A DNA stretch of 64,000 nt, taken from Tatumella sp. JGM118. GTDB lineage: Bacteria; Pseudomonadota; Gammaproteobacteria; Enterobacterales; Enterobacteriaceae. The translations under genes were made by a program, and so were the position numbers. The DNA is taken from NCBI RefSeq assembly GCF_018257515.1, contig NZ_JAERJR010000007.1, forward strand, positions 1-64,000, in the 5' to 3' direction. Positions within the stretch are counted from its first letter, which is position 1; each line of letters starts with the position of its first letter. Below, piece by piece: positions 26,948 through 38,158 of the stretch. Below the pieces are notes generated by a model. That model was not told the DNA's origin and searched no databases. It saw only the letters and a program-made list of their open reading frames with translations.

Positions 26948-29900
26948 TCAATGTTGAGGTGCCGGGCCGCCGGATGTTGCGCTCACGGAAGGCTCGGGAA
27001 CAAATCCCCGCAAGCCGACGACATGAACGTGTTCGGTGTTATTCACCACTTTACGGACCAGTTTATAGGTGGTTCCCTTCTCCGGACTGATATTTTCCGG
27101 CGCAGCGATCACCAGCTGCATATCCAGACGTTCGCACAGTTCAAACAGAGTCGCTATTGAACGACCATCCAGTCGGGCCGCTTCATCCAGGAACAGCAGA
27201 CGACAAGGGGAAATATCCTTGCCACGCAGACGACGGGACTCTTCTTCCCAGCTCTGCACGACCATGACCAGGATGGACATCCCGGTACCGATCGCTTCCC
27301 CGGTCGACAGCGCCCCGCTTTCTGCACGTAACCAGCCATCTGACCCACGGTTGACCTCAACTTCCATTTCCAGGTAGTTACGGTAATCCAGCAGCTCTTC
27401 ACCGATGACCTGTGGTGTCCGTTGTCCCATATCAATCTGCGGGTTCAGACGCTGATACAGTTTGGCCAGCGCTTCTGAGAAGGTCAGGCGCTGGCTGTTA
27501 AACAGATCCTGATGCTGCTCATGATCATTGGCCAGCGTTTCCAGTAATACGGAGTGAGCTTCCCGCACATTTACGTTCAGGCGCACACTGTTCACCTGGC
27601 CGAAACTGACGCCCTGAAGCCCCTGGTTGAGCTGACGGATGCGGTTCTGTTCACGCTGGATGGTTTTGCGCAGAATATTTGCCGCACTCCGTGAACTGAT
27701 CGCCAGATGTTTCTCGCGGGCGGTCAGCTCTTCTGTCAGACGGTTCAGTTCAATCTCCATCTGCTCGATGGCTTCTACCGGGTCATCGGTACGGATGATA
27801 TCCTGACGGATACGCTCACGCAGATGCTGGTAAACGGCGATAAAGAATCGGATCTTACGTTCCGGGTATTTCGGATCTTCGGATAACCTCAGGACATCAC
27901 GCAGATGCTCATTATCCGCCACCGCCAGACGTAATGCCCCGAGGGCCTTATCCGACATAGAACGTAATTCATCCCCGCCCAGATAGGCCAGCTCACGGCG
28001 ATGCAGGCGGCGTTCGATACCGTTATCCTTCACCAGCCGCATGACCGTGCACCATCCGGCTTTCGCACGCACGACCTGTTCACGCTGCTGAACGTAATCC
28101 CGCTCCAGTTTGCGCAGGCGTTTTTGCAGTGCATCCATTTCGGCTTCACAGAAAGAGATCTGCTTCTCCAGCTGGTTACTGCGGGCACGGTTACGGCTCA
28201 GTGATTCATAGAGTTCATCACGACGTGATTTAGCCCGTTCTTCTGCACGAACATCCGCAGCCACACCGATAGCCTGCATTTCAAGGTGCAGTTCTTTCAG
28301 CATATCCTGTTTCGCTTCGTACGAACTTTTAAGCGATGCCAGAACCTGAGTATATTGGGTTAGCATCGCCTGATGCTCACGCAGCCGTTCGCGGGCATGG
28401 GCACGTTCACCTTCAGCCTGCTCCAGTTGCTTACGCAGTTTATTACTCAGGTCACTGTTACCGTCCACCATGCTGCCGGAATCGGAGTAACTGAAGTGAG
28501 CGCGGCGCTGAATAACCTCGGTCAGCGCAAACGACTGCTGACGATATTCGCGCTGTTTTTGCTGCGCGGTCTGATAATCGGCCTGCAGTTGCTCGTGCTG
28601 CTGCGGATCGTTTTGCAGCACCGACAACATCGACTCAAGTTTGTTAATCCGTACGCCGTGCTGATGCAGGAAGCGGGAGGCTTCCTGCGCCTCTTCCACC
28701 TGCTCACGGATCTCTTCATAACGATCCGCCAGCGTTTCGTCCAGCAGCAGGCTGACCCGCGGAAGCAGCCGGTTAAGTTTTGCCACCCCGTCTTTGGCAG
28801 ATTCATACTGCTGACGCTGCTGAACCGTCTCACTTTCATGCTGATTCAGTGCGCGTTCCACATCCAGACGACGGGCATTGAGTTCGCGGATCTGCTGTTC
28901 AGGATCCTGCTCGAAGGCGATGGCCAGATGGCTGCCGATAAAGCGGCTGAACGACTGATGTAAGCGCTGGGTTTTCTGAACATCGAACGACAACGTCGCG
29001 TAGGTTTCGGCCAGTTTATCCCGTTCGTTGTACAGCAGTTCCAGCTGATTTTCGCGCGCAGCACGGCCGAAAAGCGGGACTTTCGGGAAACGGGAATAAC
29101 GCCATTGACGGTCGGCCACTTTAACAATGACGGCACCATCCAGTTCATCTGCACTGAAGACACTGTCATCAAACGACTGCGGGTCCCCTTCGATCAGGTA
29201 CAGATCTTCCGGACACTCTTCGAGACCGGCCAGTTGTTCCTGAATCAGCGACAGGTCAGGAACGACAATCGCATGGCGGGAAGGCCCGTAGAGGGCTGAG
29301 AAGTACGGCGCATCGTCGAGGGTAACGTCGTCATAAATTTCAGACAGTAGTACCCCGCCGAAACGTTCAGCCAGTTGTGTCAGTCGGGCATCCTCAGCAC
29401 CGCCTGGCTGGCTCAGCCGCTCAATTTGTTGTTCCGTTTCACGCTTACGGGCAGCGATGGCATCACGTTCAACCGTCGTTTCACGCTCTTTCTCCAGCAG
29501 CTGCTGCATGTAACCGGTCACCTGCTGACTGCTGGTCAGCGCCTGGCCGGTCTGCTCGCTGAGCTGAGTCAGGATCTCCTGTGCCGCCAGCCAGTGTGGT
29601 GCTTTGCTGGTCAGTGACGTGATTTTTTCGCGGATCTGGCTCAGTGTCTGACGCAAGGTCAGGCGGTGTTCTCCGGCGTCGGCAACCCGCTCTGACAGCG
29701 ATTCGATCTGCGCTTCCAGTTCACGGTGCAATCCGTCCAGAGCATCGGCATCGTACTGACGCCCCTGGCTTTTACAAAATTCCGCCAGTAAACGCTCCGC
29801 GTCGTGTTGTTCGCGTAAACGTTGCTCCAGTTCAGACAGGCGTAAGCGCAGGGAGGATAATTCATCGGCATAGTGGCGCTGATTGGCGGCATCGCGGATG

Positions 29901-31402
29901 ATCTCGCGACCGGTTTGCCAGGCTTCATGGCGCCCTACCGGGCCGGCAATCTGATTAACCAGGGCCAGTGCCTGCTCGAACTGACTGTGCGCGGCATCAG
30001 CAACACTCAGTTTCTGTTCCAGAGTCAGTAACAGCTCCGTGGCTTCTTCTTCTCTGGCGCTGAAACGCTGCTGCCACTCTTCGGCATTTTCCAGGGAAAG
30101 ATCAGAAATGCCACACAGCTCGCGGGCGCGCTGTAATGCCTGAATGGCTTGCTGGTACTGAATCGCACGGGTTTGCTGAACATCCAGAGCCTGCTGAAAA
30201 TCTGCTAACTGGCTCTTCAGCTCATCCACTTCCAGCTCAGCATCTTCTGCACGCTGCTGGTTATCTTCATGGATTTCTTCGGCTTCGGCCACCACTTCCT
30301 GCTGCTCTTCCAGCCGGTAACTGAGTTCTTCCAGTTCACCTTCATAGCGCGTGATCTTTTCCTGCTGACGAACAGCCGTCTGAACCAGGTTCAGGTGATC
30401 ACTGGCCGCCTGATATTCGGCTTCGGATTCTTTTTCCGAGCCGGACAGTTCAGCCAGCTCGCGTGCCATTTCCACATGACGGTACTGACCGCTCGCCAGT
30501 TCCTGACGGCCGGTAAATAGCTCATTACGCAATAACAGCGCGCCATCGAGGTGCGTACGTCGCTCGTTGGCATGACGCATATAATCGGCGGCAACATAAT
30601 CGGTCGCTTCGGTGATCAGGTGCTTAAATAAATTACGGTCAGACTGGGTTACCCGAATGGCTTCGAGCGTCATCCTGTTTTCACGCAATGCGGCTTCCAT
30701 ATCCTGGAAGGCCTTACGCACACCGCCGTTTTCAGGTAACAGATAGTCACGCAGTGAGCGGGTGATGGCGCTGGAAATACCGCCATATAACGAGGCTTCA
30801 AGCAGACGATAGAATTTACTGCGGTCACCCTGGGTACGCAGACGACGGGCAACGATACCCTGCTCGAACATCATGCTGTGATAATCGGTTACCGAGTTGT
30901 ACTGACGAAAAGTGATCCCTTCCTGAAGCTCCAGACGCTCTTTCACTTCATTCAGCGACAGGACTTTTGCCTGACGAGAGTTCACCACCTCGGTCAGCAA
31001 CTCTGTCGGGTTTAATTCTGCCGGGACATCATGCAGGCTGAAAGGCCGGATATCGACTTTCTTATCACGCCCGGTCACCTGCTGCAGACGCACACCGGCA
31101 ATTACGCGCTGTCCGCGTGAGTTGATCACATCGAGGATGGAATAACAGACACCGGCCCGCAGTTTTCCGTGCAGCCCTTTATCCCGGGAACCACTGGTGG
31201 CCCCCGCTTCGGTGGTATTACGGAAATGCAGCAGAGTCAGGTCCGGAATCAACGCGGTCACAAATGCTGCCATGGTGGTGGATTTACCCGCACCATTACC
31301 GCCGGATAACGTGGTTACCATATTATCGAGATCAAAGGTCCGGGCAAAAAAACCGTTCCAGTTAATCAATGTCAGCGATCGAAACTTTCCACGTTCAATC
31401 AT
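26948..31402 (-). CDS. mukB: Chromosome condensin MukB
   Basis: MukB is the SMC-like ATPase of the MukBEF condensin, which extrudes DNA loops and works with topoisomerase IV. MatP displaces it from the terminus. At 1484 residues it matches the family (1486). The N-terminal head has Walker [12 protein letters not shown] (about 34). Long coiled-coil arms rich in Glu/Gln/Arg flank a central hinge (about 640-800). The C-terminal head carries the signature region [10 protein letters not shown] and Walker [14 protein letters not shown]. Its ATG overlaps the mukE stop by four bases. Confidence 0.98.
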   Translation of the reverse strand: MIERGKFRSLTLINWNGFFARTFDLDNMVTTLSGGNGAGKSTTMAAFVTALIPDLTLLHFRNTTEAGATSGSRDKGLHGKLRAGVCYSILDVINSRGQRVIAGVRLQQVTGRDKKVDIRPFSLHDVPAELNPTELLTEVVNSRQAKVLSLNEVKERLELQEGITFRQYNSVTDYHSMMFEQGIVARRLRTQGDRSKFYRLLEASLYGGISSAITRSLRDYLLPENGGVRKAFQDMEAALRENRMTLEAIRVTQSDRNLFKHLITEATDYVAADYMRHANERRTHLDGALLLRNELFTGRQELASGQYRHVEMARELAELSGSEKESEAEYQAASDHLNLVQTAVRQQEKITRYEGELEELSYRLEEQQEVVAEAEEIHEDNQQRAEDAELEVDELKSQLADFQQALDVQQTRAIQYQQAIQALQRARELCGISDLSLENAEEWQQRFSAREEEATELLLTLEQKLSVADAAHSQFEQALALVNQIAGPVGRHEAWQTGREIIRDAANQRHYADELSSLRLRLSELEQRLREQHDAERLLAEFCKSQGRQYDADALDGLHRELEAQIESLSERVADAGEHRLTLRQTLSQIREKITSLTSKAPHWLAAQEILTQLSEQTGQALTSSQQVTGYMQQLLEKERETTVERDAIAARKRETEQQIERLSQPGGAEDARLTQLAERFGGVLLSEIYDDVTLDDAPYFSALYGPSRHAIVVPDLSLIQEQLAGLEECPEDLYLIEGDPQSFDDSVFSADELDGAVIVKVADRQWRYSRFPKVPLFGRAARENQLELLYNERDKLAETYATLSFDVQKTQRLHQSFSRFIGSHLAIAFEQDPEQQIRELNARRLDVERALNQHESETVQQRQQYESAKDGVAKLNRLLPRVSLLLDETLADRYEEIREQVEEAQEASRFLHQHGVRINKLESMLSVLQNDPQQHEQLQADYQTAQQKQREYRQQSFALTEVIQRRAHFSYSDSGSMVDGNSDLSNKLRKQLEQAEGERAHARERLREHQAMLTQYTQVLASLKSSYEAKQDMLKELHLEMQAIGVAADVRAEERAKSRRDELYESLSRNRARSNQLEKQISFCEAEMDALQKRLRKLERDYVQQREQVVRAKAGWCTVMRLVKDNGIERRLHRRELAYLGGDELRSMSDKALGALRLAVADNEHLRDVLRLSEDPKYPERKIRFFIAVYQHLRERIRQDIIRTDDPVEAIEQMEIELNRLTEELTAREKHLAISSRSAANILRKTIQREQNRIRQLNQGLQGVSFGQVNSVRLNVNVREAHSVLLETLANDHEQHQDLFNSQRLTFSEALAKLYQRLNPQIDMGQRTPQVIGEELLDYRNYLEMEVEVNRGSDGWLRAESGALSTGEAIGTGMSILVMVVQSWEEESRRLRGKDISPCRLLFLDEAARLDGRSIATLFELCERLDMQLVIAAPENISPEKGTTYKLVRKVVNNTEHVHVVGLRGFVPEPSVSATSGGPAPQH

Positions 31403-32139
31403 TCCTCGTCATCCTCCCCGCTTTCTGCGGAATCTTCACTGAACTGCTCATTTTCTGCCTCCGTGCCACGGCCTGCCGGGTCTGCTGTTTCCGTCTTCTC
31501 CAGGGAGACGGCTTCACCATCACGGATTAACCGCAACTGGGCTTCACGCGGTTCATCACCGCTACGGACTTCAGCACCAAAGCGGAATACCGATTCCATA
31601 ATGCGGAACTTAGAGTTGTCATTCCCCATAAACCAGACCATCCCCAGCCGGCGAAGGCGGTTCAGGGAAGCCCTGACTTTCTCCTGCAGTCGGGTACGAT
31701 CCAGATCAGAGCCGGTCGACCGCTGGTTAACAAAGCGCAGCAGTTTGCTTTCGTCAGCCAGTGCCAGCAGCTCATCGTAGAGTTCCTGCTGGGTAAAAAT
31801 GCCCTCATTCGCCAGCCGTTCCGGGCTCAGGTAGAGGTAGCACAATATTTTACCGACCATCATGTCCAGCTCAGATAACACTGAGCGGGCAATCAGCGTG
31901 GTAGAACGTGGACGCAGATAGAAAAATCCTTCCGGGGCACGGACTAACTCCACGTGGTACCGGGCATAAAACTCTTCCAGTTCTGCCTGAAAATCCATCA
32001 GGAAGGCATGATTATCTAATTCTTCAAATCCGATATGACGCCCGGCCCGTAACTGGCTATCCAGCGCAGGAAAAACCGGGTTTGCCAGTGCCTGTGCCAG
32101 CTTAAGCGGCATCACTTGTTCAATATTTGTCAATGACAT
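31399..32139 (-). CDS. mukE: Condensin subunit MukE
   Basis: MukE is the dimeric winged-helix (kite) subunit that bridges MukF and modulates MukB ATPase. The sequence [20 protein letters not shown] at the start and the block [20 protein letters not shown] are family-specific. The C-terminus is an acidic low-complexity tail. ATG 32139 gives MSLTNIEQV and 246 residues; nine extra upstream codons were rejected. It overlaps the 3' end of mukF by 20 bases and mukB by four, so the operon is translationally coupled. Confidence 0.96.
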   Translation of the reverse strand: MSLTNIEQVMPLKLAQALANPVFPALDSQLRAGRHIGFEELDNHAFLMDFQAELEEFYARYHVELVRAPEGFFYLRPRSTTLIARSVLSELDMMVGKILCYLYLSPERLANEGIFTQQELYDELLALADESKLLRFVNQRSTGSDLDRTRLQEKVRASLNRLRRLGMVWFMGNDNSKFRIMESVFRFGAEVRSGDEPREAQLRLIRDGEAVSLEKTETADPAGRGTEAENEQFSEDSAESGEDDEE

Positions 32140-33442
32140 GTGCCTGCACCTTGGCTCCGTAATCATTAATAGACTGCCACTGCGCAGGTAACCCTGCTAA
32201 GTCGGCTTCAGAAACGCCCAGACTGACTGCCTGATCGATAATAATTCTGGCTAAATCAAAATGTCGCGCCCGTGGATACTGAGCCAGATAGTCGCGCATC
32301 ACGGTCGCCAGATTCAGCGGTATCGCCTGTTCCTTATAGACACGCAGAGCTTCTTCAATCATGGCCATCAGCTGTTCTCTGATCTCATTGAACTCTTCAA
32401 ATTCAAGTTCATTCGGCAGTTCGCCGGTGACTTCATCATTACGTAAGATCAGTTCATCTTCACGGGTATCGAATAAACGATCGGCGCTGGCATAGCTCAG
32501 CCCCCATGGCGCATCGAAATAACCTTGTATCGATTGTCTTAACCGCTGGGCAAAGACGCGATTTTTATCCATATCAATCGCAGTACGGATAAATTTATGT
32601 ACATGCCGATCATACCCGATCCAGAGATCGATCGCCTGCTGGCCCCAACTGGTGATACGGTCGAGTTTGTTTTGCAGATCAAACACCAGTTTATCCACAA
32701 ACCCCAGATCCGGGCTGTTCAGTGTCGCATCCTGAATCCGCAGCAGATTGGCTTGTAACTTATCGCCCGCAGCCTCCAGCGTATCCTGTAATTCACGCAG
32801 AATACCGGAGGTTTCAGACAGCAGGAGTTCACAACTGGAGATAGCCGCCCGCCAGTCTTTATTCAGCAGGGCCGCAATATCTTCTTTTACCCCCTGCTGC
32901 TGTTCATCCATCGACCGCTGTGTCAGATCAATACTGTCAAAGATCTCCGCGACAGAATATTTAAGCGGAGCAAATACATTCCGATGCCAGTGGAATTCAT
33001 CCCCGTTTTCTTCGGCCGCATCCGCAGCGCGCTTAAGTTCATTGGCGACGATAGAGAGCTGCATCGACAATCGTAAGGTCGAAAACTCACGCTGCCGGAT
33101 ATAATAGTCGGTAATACCGATACCGAGTGGCGTCAGACGGTAGATCGCGTGTCCGTCTGCCTGTTCGCTGGTAAAACGGTTTAACAGCCGCTGACGTACC
33201 ATGTCATTAATGGCGTTGTTCGCTCTGGCCTGAACGGTTTCTTTGGTCTGTTCAAAGGCTTTACTGACATGACGGAAGCCGTCGATCAGTTCGCCTTCGC
33301 TCAGTTCACCATCCATCCGTTCGCCATTTAATGTCGCGATTGTCAGCAGGAAAGCCAGACGCTCCGTAGGCAGCGAAATTGAAAAATCGCTTTTACGGGC
33401 CCAGGAGACCAGTTCCGGGATCGTCTGGGAGAAATCACTCAT
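32120..33442 (-). CDS. mukF: Condensin kleisin subunit MukF
   Basis: MukF is the kleisin that joins the two MukB heads and recruits MukE. The 440-residue product equals the E. coli length and aligns from [29 protein letters not shown]-type N-terminus to VIDKY. An N-terminal winged-helix dimerisation domain, a helical middle region and a C-terminal winged helix are expected. The gene overlaps cmoM upstream by four bases and mukE downstream by 20. Confidence 0.97.
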   Translation of the reverse strand: MSDFSQTIPELVSWARKSDFSISLPTERLAFLLTIATLNGERMDGELSEGELIDGFRHVSKAFEQTKETVQARANNAINDMVRQRLLNRFTSEQADGHAIYRLTPLGIGITDYYIRQREFSTLRLSMQLSIVANELKRAADAAEENGDEFHWHRNVFAPLKYSVAEIFDSIDLTQRSMDEQQQGVKEDIAALLNKDWRAAISSCELLLSETSGILRELQDTLEAAGDKLQANLLRIQDATLNSPDLGFVDKLVFDLQNKLDRITSWGQQAIDLWIGYDRHVHKFIRTAIDMDKNRVFAQRLRQSIQGYFDAPWGLSYASADRLFDTREDELILRNDEVTGELPNELEFEEFNEIREQLMAMIEEALRVYKEQAIPLNLATVMRDYLAQYPRARHFDLARIIIDQAVSLGVSEADLAGLPAQWQSINDYGAKVQAHVIDKY

Positions 33443-34224
33443 AATTGATCCTTCTGCAGTGGTTTGCGCGCAGTGACGTGAATATAGCGCCCCAGACTCA
33501 GGTACGGTTCCTGGCGGCTGAAGCGTCTTTCCATTTCAAGGATCCCGTCAAAGCCATTAGCACTGGGGGGCATATCACGAATAAAATCACTGAACACACG
33601 GATCCCTGCCCGCTGTTCAATAATAAATCCGCATTCGGTTAACCAGTGATACACCTGTACGGGGTCACGGGGATAATCCGGGGACAGTGTCCGTCTTTTA
33701 CGTTTTTTCATATCTGCCCGTAAATAGCCAAAATTCCCCAGTGTCAGGTTCTGCATCACCAGACCATTCAGGTTATAAAACATCAGCGATAACACCCCGC
33801 CGGGGGCTAACGCATTATAGATTGCCTTCAGCGCCGTTTCAGGTTCGGCCACCCATTCAAGCACAGCATGAAACAATACCAGATCCGCGGGTTTATCCAA
33901 ATGGTCTGCAATATCCTGCACCCGCATTTGTTTAAAAACCATGTTCCCGCTGACACCCAGACGCTGCGCATTTTCTTCTGCACGCTCCAGCATCTTGCCG
34001 GAAACGTCCCCCAGCAGGATATGGTGCCCGCTGGCCGCCAGCCCGCAGGAGATTTGTCCCATCCCGCCGCCGGCATCGACTATCGACAACGGGCCTGCCG
34101 GGAGCGTCGGTAAAATCTCATCGAGCTCATCGCGAAGAATTGCCTGGCGGATCTGACCTTTCGCGGTGCCATAAATGTTTTGAGAAAACTTCTCCGCAAG
34201 ATCATCGAAATTACGATCCTTCAT
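33439..34224 (-). CDS. cmoM: tRNA 5-carboxymethoxyuridine methyltransferase CmoM
   Basis: CmoM (formerly SmtA) uses SAM to methylate cmo5U34 of certain tRNAs to mcmo5U. The class I methyltransferase motif is [15 protein letters not shown] (about 48), followed by [12 protein letters not shown] and [10 protein letters not shown]. The [17 protein letters not shown] block is typical of this family. Length is 261 residues, as in E. coli. It is the first gene of the cmoM-mukF-mukE-mukB operon, an association conserved across Enterobacterales. Confidence 0.95.
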   Translation of the reverse strand: MKDRNFDDLAEKFSQNIYGTAKGQIRQAILRDELDEILPTLPAGPLSIVDAGGGMGQISCGLAASGHHILLGDVSGKMLERAEENAQRLGVSGNMVFKQMRVQDIADHLDKPADLVLFHAVLEWVAEPETALKAIYNALAPGGVLSLMFYNLNGLVMQNLTLGNFGYLRADMKKRKRRTLSPDYPRDPVQVYHWLTECGFIIEQRAGIRVFSDFIRDMPPSANGFDGILEMERRFSRQEPYLSLGRYIHVTARKPLQKDQL

Positions 34225-34348
34225 GACAAAAGCTCCGGATGGGTCACGTAAGAAATATGCTATTTTGTCACAGGTCTTGTAAGAATGAATCTTTCATCCT
34301 TTATATTGCTACCGGCTGCTGTTTTTTCAGACAAAACTGGTGATATTT

Positions 34349-35110
34349 ATGCTTTTTATGCTCAAAAAAATGATCGGGGGAATGCTGTTGCCTCTGCCGC
34401 TGCTCCTTATCTGCATGGGGCTGGCGCTTTTATTATTATGGTTTACGCGTTGGCAAAAGACGGCCCGGATATTACTTTCAGTCAGCTGGGTTATTTTATT
34501 ACTGTTAAGCCTGCAACCCGTCGCCGATCGCCTGCTGGCCCCGCTGGAGTCAGAGTATCCGACGCTCCGCGACGGGCGGCCCGGTGACTATATCGTCGTA
34601 TTGGGTGGCGGATATACCTATAACCCCCGCTGGGCACCGGGATCCAATCTGATCGGCAACAGCCTGCCCCGGGTGACCGAAGGTGTGCGGTTGTGGCGTC
34701 TCTCTCCGGGAGCGAAGATGATCTTTACCGGTGCCAGAGCGCAGGGAAATCCGCGCAGTAATGCCAGTGTGGCTGCAGAAGTCGCTGAATCACTGGGCGT
34801 CCCGCCACAGGATATCATTCAGCTGGATAAGCCCAAAGACACTGCAGAAGAAGCCGCGGCTGTCCGGCAACTTATCGGTAATCATCCACTGATCCTGGTC
34901 ACATCCGCCAATCATCTGCCAAGAGCGATGCAATTTTTCCGCCAGCAAGGGTTAGCGCCTGTTCCTGCACCGGCAAATCAGATGGCCATCACCAGCCCCC
35001 TGAATTTTTGGGAAAAATTAACCCCCTCCCCGCTCTGGCTGTCACACAGCGAGAGAGCATGGTATGAAACACTGGGAAGAATGTGGCAGAGCCTGACAGA
35101 CAAGGCCTGA
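34349..35110 (+). CDS. elyC: Envelope biogenesis factor ElyC
   Basis: ElyC is an inner-membrane DUF218 protein required for normal peptidoglycan assembly at low temperature in E. coli. Two N-terminal membrane segments (LLPLPLLLICMGLALLLLWF and ILLSVSWVILLLL) precede the DUF218 domain. That domain carries YIVVLGGGYTYNP, GAKMIFTGARAQG, DTAEEAAAVRQLI and LVTSANHLPRAM. ATG 34349 gives MLFMLKKMIGGMLLP, matching the family; a GTG at 34340 would add three residues. It is convergent with ycbJ, only nine bases apart. Confidence 0.92.
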   Translation: MLFMLKKMIGGMLLPLPLLLICMGLALLLLWFTRWQKTARILLSVSWVILLLLSLQPVADRLLAPLESEYPTLRDGRPGDYIVVLGGGYTYNPRWAPGSNLIGNSLPRVTEGVRLWRLSPGAKMIFTGARAQGNPRSNASVAAEVAESLGVPPQDIIQLDKPKDTAEEAAAVRQLIGNHPLILVTSANHLPRAMQFFRQQGLAPVPAPANQMAITSPLNFWEKLTPSPLWLSHSERAWYETLGRMWQSLTDKA

Positions 35111-35119
35111 TTGTTGTGG

Positions 35120-36013
35120 TTATTCGAGCCAGGGAAGCAGGTTATCCCTGGCCTCAGAATATAATTCCGTCGAAAACGGGCGATTATGAATTAACTGCTC
35201 CACCTGGTCCCATAGGCGATAGAGCGAACATCGCCAGATAAACCCCTCATCAACGCCGTATTTTTTCAGATAACACTGTAACAGGCTCTGTTCCCGGGGC
35301 GAGTTTTGTAAGCGAAAAAGTTCATACTCTGCCGGTGCCCAGAGCACTCTTCCCGGTTGTACCATTGCCAGCAAATGCCCTGTACGGGGATCTTTAATAA
35401 TCGTATTCAGGGTCAGGTTGCCATGCACCAGCACATTAGGGGCATTAAGATCAGCAAATAACGTCTCATGGCAGAGCAGACTGCGGTGCAGCAGTTGCTG
35501 GTCATCAGCCGGGATCGCCGTTTGACGTTTCTGCCGCAGCAACGCGAGGAGCACGGAGGTGTGTTGAAGATACCAGTCAGGCCAGCGGATTTTCTGAGTG
35601 CTGTCGACATAGCCACTCATCCCGTCTGCGGAATGTGAGTGCCACGCCCCCAGCCCTTCCGTAATTTGCTGTGCCAGTGTCTGCCATTGTTCAGCCGAAG
35701 AGGCCGGGGCTTCAGCAGAGATGCCTCCGATACGCCCCATCAACAATAATTCATGAAACGGCAGCCGTTCACTGACGACGACACCATAGACGACGGGGAC
35801 AGGGATCGTCCCTTTCTGACGCAACAGCATCAGCTTTCTGGCTTGCTGTTCGGCCAGACCAGGCTGAGAAAAACAGCGTACGGCCATCGGCATCGCATGA
35901 CCTGACCGGTCATAAATAGCGTACAGACAGGATTGTGACTGGCAATGTAGCGTCTCAATCCGGCTGATCGATTCCCCGAGGATCAGGCTGAGTTCTGCCT
36001 TTAACAGTTCCAT
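35120..36013 (-). CDS. ycbJ: Phosphotransferase-like protein YcbJ
   Basis: This is a YcbJ-family protein of unknown function with an aminoglycoside-phosphotransferase/kinase-like fold. Visible pieces are the N-lobe region (LYAIYDRSGHAMPMAVRCF) and the catalytic-loop counterpart VLVHGNLTLNTIIKDP. There the usual HGD is HGN, as I recall for the E. coli protein, so true kinase activity is questionable. The C-terminus ends DNLLPWLE. ATG 36013 has a perfect AGGAGG upstream and gives MELLKAELSLILGESISRIE, 297 residues. It lies downstream of kdsB. Confidence 0.88.
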   Translation of the reverse strand: MELLKAELSLILGESISRIETLHCQSQSCLYAIYDRSGHAMPMAVRCFSQPGLAEQQARKLMLLRQKGTIPVPVVYGVVVSERLPFHELLLMGRIGGISAEAPASSAEQWQTLAQQITEGLGAWHSHSADGMSGYVDSTQKIRWPDWYLQHTSVLLALLRQKRQTAIPADDQQLLHRSLLCHETLFADLNAPNVLVHGNLTLNTIIKDPRTGHLLAMVQPGRVLWAPAEYELFRLQNSPREQSLLQCYLKKYGVDEGFIWRCSLYRLWDQVEQLIHNRPFSTELYSEARDNLLPWLE

Positions 36014-36097
36014 TTTTCCTCCTGATAAGCTGCATCTCATGGCCCGCTATCAGGGACATTTCGTCAGCCTTTCTCCTGCCTGCCGAACCGGAAATGA

Positions 36098-36850
36098 TTA
36101 CTTTTCTGCCAGAATCTCTCGCACACGCTCAAGATCTGCCAGGGTATCCACACCCACTTGCGGAGTTTCCAGCGCGACATCCACATGTATTTTTTCACCG
36201 TACCAGAGCACCCTTAACTGCTCGAGCAGTTCGATCTGCTCCAGCGCGCAGGGCTGCCAGCGGATATAACGGCGGATAAACCCGGCACGATACGCATAAA
36301 TACCGATATGTCTTAACAGGGTGTCACCAATCGTCTCCCGTGACGCAGCATAACGTTCACGATCCCAGGGGATCGTGGCGCGGGAGAAGTAAAGCGCATA
36401 ACCCTGATGATCGGTCACCACTTTAACGGCGTTCGGGTTAAACGCTTCTTCTGCTTCTGTCACAGGAACCGCCAGGGTCGCCATGCCTGAGCTGGCCTGT
36501 GCCAGGTTTCCGGCCACCTGACGAATGATCGCCGGCGGGACCAGAGGTTCATCCCCCTGCACATTCACAATAATGGTATCGTCAGCCAGCTGACAGGTAT
36601 CAATCACCTCAGCCAGTCGCTCAGTCCCGGAATTGTGATCTTCACGGGTCATACATACTTCACCCCCCGCGGCAGTGACGGCTTCAGCCACCGCAGGATG
36701 ATCTGTCGCCACGATCACACGGTCAGCACCGGAGGCCAGCGCCTTATGCAGCACGCGGACAACCATCGGCAGGCCATTAATGTCGACCAGAGGTTTTCCG
36801 GGCAGACGTGTAGACGCATATCGGGCAGGAATGATGACCACAAAACTCAT
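36098..36850 (-). CDS. kdsB: CMP-Kdo synthetase
   Basis: KdsB activates 3-deoxy-D-manno-octulosonate with CTP for lipid A-core assembly. The 250-residue enzyme opens [21 protein letters not shown] (nucleotide-binding loop). It contains VNVQGDEPL, the metal-binding aspartate region, and [15 protein letters not shown]. It overlaps ycaR by four bases. The ycaR-kdsB pair lies beside lpxK-msbA, so two lipid A/Kdo steps and the lipid A flippase are clustered. Confidence 0.96.
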   Translation of the reverse strand: MSFVVIIPARYASTRLPGKPLVDINGLPMVVRVLHKALASGADRVIVATDHPAVAEAVTAAGGEVCMTREDHNSGTERLAEVIDTCQLADDTIIVNVQGDEPLVPPAIIRQVAGNLAQASSGMATLAVPVTEAEEAFNPNAVKVVTDHQGYALYFSRATIPWDRERYAASRETIGDTLLRHIGIYAYRAGFIRRYIRWQPCALEQIELLEQLRVLWYGEKIHVDVALETPQVGVDTLADLERVREILAEK

Positions 36851-37029
36851 GACAGGCTCTCATCCGCTGTCAATGTACGGGCTTCATTTTCAAGCAGAAC
36901 GGGAATACCGTCACGCACCGGATAGGCTAAGCCATCAGGTTTGCAGACAAGTTCCTGCTGTTGCTGGTTATACTGCAATTTACCATTGCAGACCGGGCAT
37001 GCCACTATTTCGAGTAAACGGTGATCCAT
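36847..37029 (-). CDS. ycaR: Small Trm112-like protein YcaR
   Basis: A 60-residue protein of the UPF0434/Trm112 type. It opens [20 protein letters not shown] with one CPVC knuckle; the second metal pair is reduced to a single cysteine ([21 protein letters not shown]). In E. coli ycaR is co-transcribed upstream of kdsB, and the four-base overlap repeats this here. Precise role is unknown. E. coli ycaQ, normally between lpxK and ycaR, is absent. Confidence 0.92.
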   Translation of the reverse strand: MDHRLLEIVACPVCNGKLQYNQQQQELVCKPDGLAYPVRDGIPVLLENEARTLTADESLS

Positions 37030-37110
37030 ATTTCCTCCATCACGGACCGCGGGGACTGAACGCTAGCATATCACAGCCGCCCGGGAGGAAACATGGTTTG
37101 TCATGGCCGG

Positions 37111-37141
37111 GAAAAGAAAACAGAGGCCATCAGGCCTCTGT
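37111..37141 (-). terminator. lpxK-msbA operon terminator
   Basis: ACAGAGGCC pairs with GGCCTCTGT. On the minus strand it is followed by TTTTCTTTT, 34 bases past the lpxK stop. Confidence 0.75.
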
Positions 37142-37174
37142 CATAGAACGGGGTTCAGGGGATCACAACCGGTA

Positions 37175-38158
37175 TTATGGTCGCTGGCTGAGGCGGACGA
37201 CTTTATCCAGTAACGCCGGTGCGGCTTCCCCGCTCAGTCGCGCCGTCACCGGCAGATACCACCAGTTGGCCCGGGCAAACTGGCGGCATTTTACCGCATC
37301 CTTCTCGGTCATCAGCAGTTGCTGTTCGCCGGTAAGCAATACCTCGAGTTCCTGTGCTGAATAGGCATGATGGTCAGCGAAAGCAATTTCGGCCTCCGGG
37401 GTCACACCGCGGGATTTCAGTGTTGAAAAGAAACGGGGAGGATGGCCAATACCCGCCATGGCGACGATATTCGTCAATGACGACAGTGGCCGGGTTTCAC
37501 CACTGAGTAAATTTACCGCCTCTCCGGAGACCAGCTGCATGGTAATTTCACCGTCATGAGCTTCACCCCCATTGGTCACTACCGCATCCACTTCCTGCAG
37601 GCGTGATGCACGCTCGCGCATAGGCCCGGCAGGCAGCCACCAGCCATTGCCAAACCGTCGCATACCATCGACGACCACGACTTCGAGGTCACGCCGTAAC
37701 GCATAGTGCTGTAACCCGTCGTCAGTAATAATCACTTCGACCGGTGATGATTTCAACAGAGCTGCCACCGCGTCCGAACGCCGTGGCGCGACGGCGACAG
37801 GCACGCCGGTGCGCTGATAAATCAGCACCGGTTCATCACCGGCCTCCGCCGTAGTGGTTGTGTCTTTCAGGACCAGAGGATAACGTTCTGATTTTCCGCC
37901 ATATCCCCGGGAAACAACCCCTGCGGAAATGCCTCTGGCTCTGAGTTGTTCCACCAGCCAGATAACCACCGGTGTTTTACCGTTACCACCGGCGGTCAGG
38001 TTACCTACCACAACCACCGGAACGGGCGCCTGCCAGCTTTTACGCCAGCCACGACGATAGCTCCAGCGGATAACGGCCGTAACCGCACCATACAGCAGGG
38101 AAAATGGCAGCAGCAGCCGCCACCAACCTGACTGTCCGCTCCAGAGGCGCTCAATCAT
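37175..38158 (-). CDS. lpxK: Tetraacyldisaccharide 4'-kinase
   Basis: LpxK phosphorylates the 4' position of the lipid A disaccharide at the inner membrane face. The 327-residue enzyme has an N-terminal membrane-anchoring segment ([19 protein letters not shown]) and a P-loop ([15 protein letters not shown], about 48-62). It also has the catalytic-region motif [13 protein letters not shown] and the RPLSSL block. Its ATG overlaps the msbA stop by four bases, as in E. coli, which places kinase and flippase in one translationally coupled unit. Confidence 0.96.
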   Translation of the reverse strand: MIERLWSGQSGWWRLLLPFSLLYGAVTAVIRWSYRRGWRKSWQAPVPVVVVGNLTAGGNGKTPVVIWLVEQLRARGISAGVVSRGYGGKSERYPLVLKDTTTTAEAGDEPVLIYQRTGVPVAVAPRRSDAVAALLKSSPVEVIITDDGLQHYALRRDLEVVVVDGMRRFGNGWWLPAGPMRERASRLQEVDAVVTNGGEAHDGEITMQLVSGEAVNLLSGETRPLSSLTNIVAMAGIGHPPRFFSTLKSRGVTPEAEIAFADHHAYSAQELEVLLTGEQQLLMTEKDAVKCRQFARANWWYLPVTARLSGEAAPALLDKVVRLSQRP

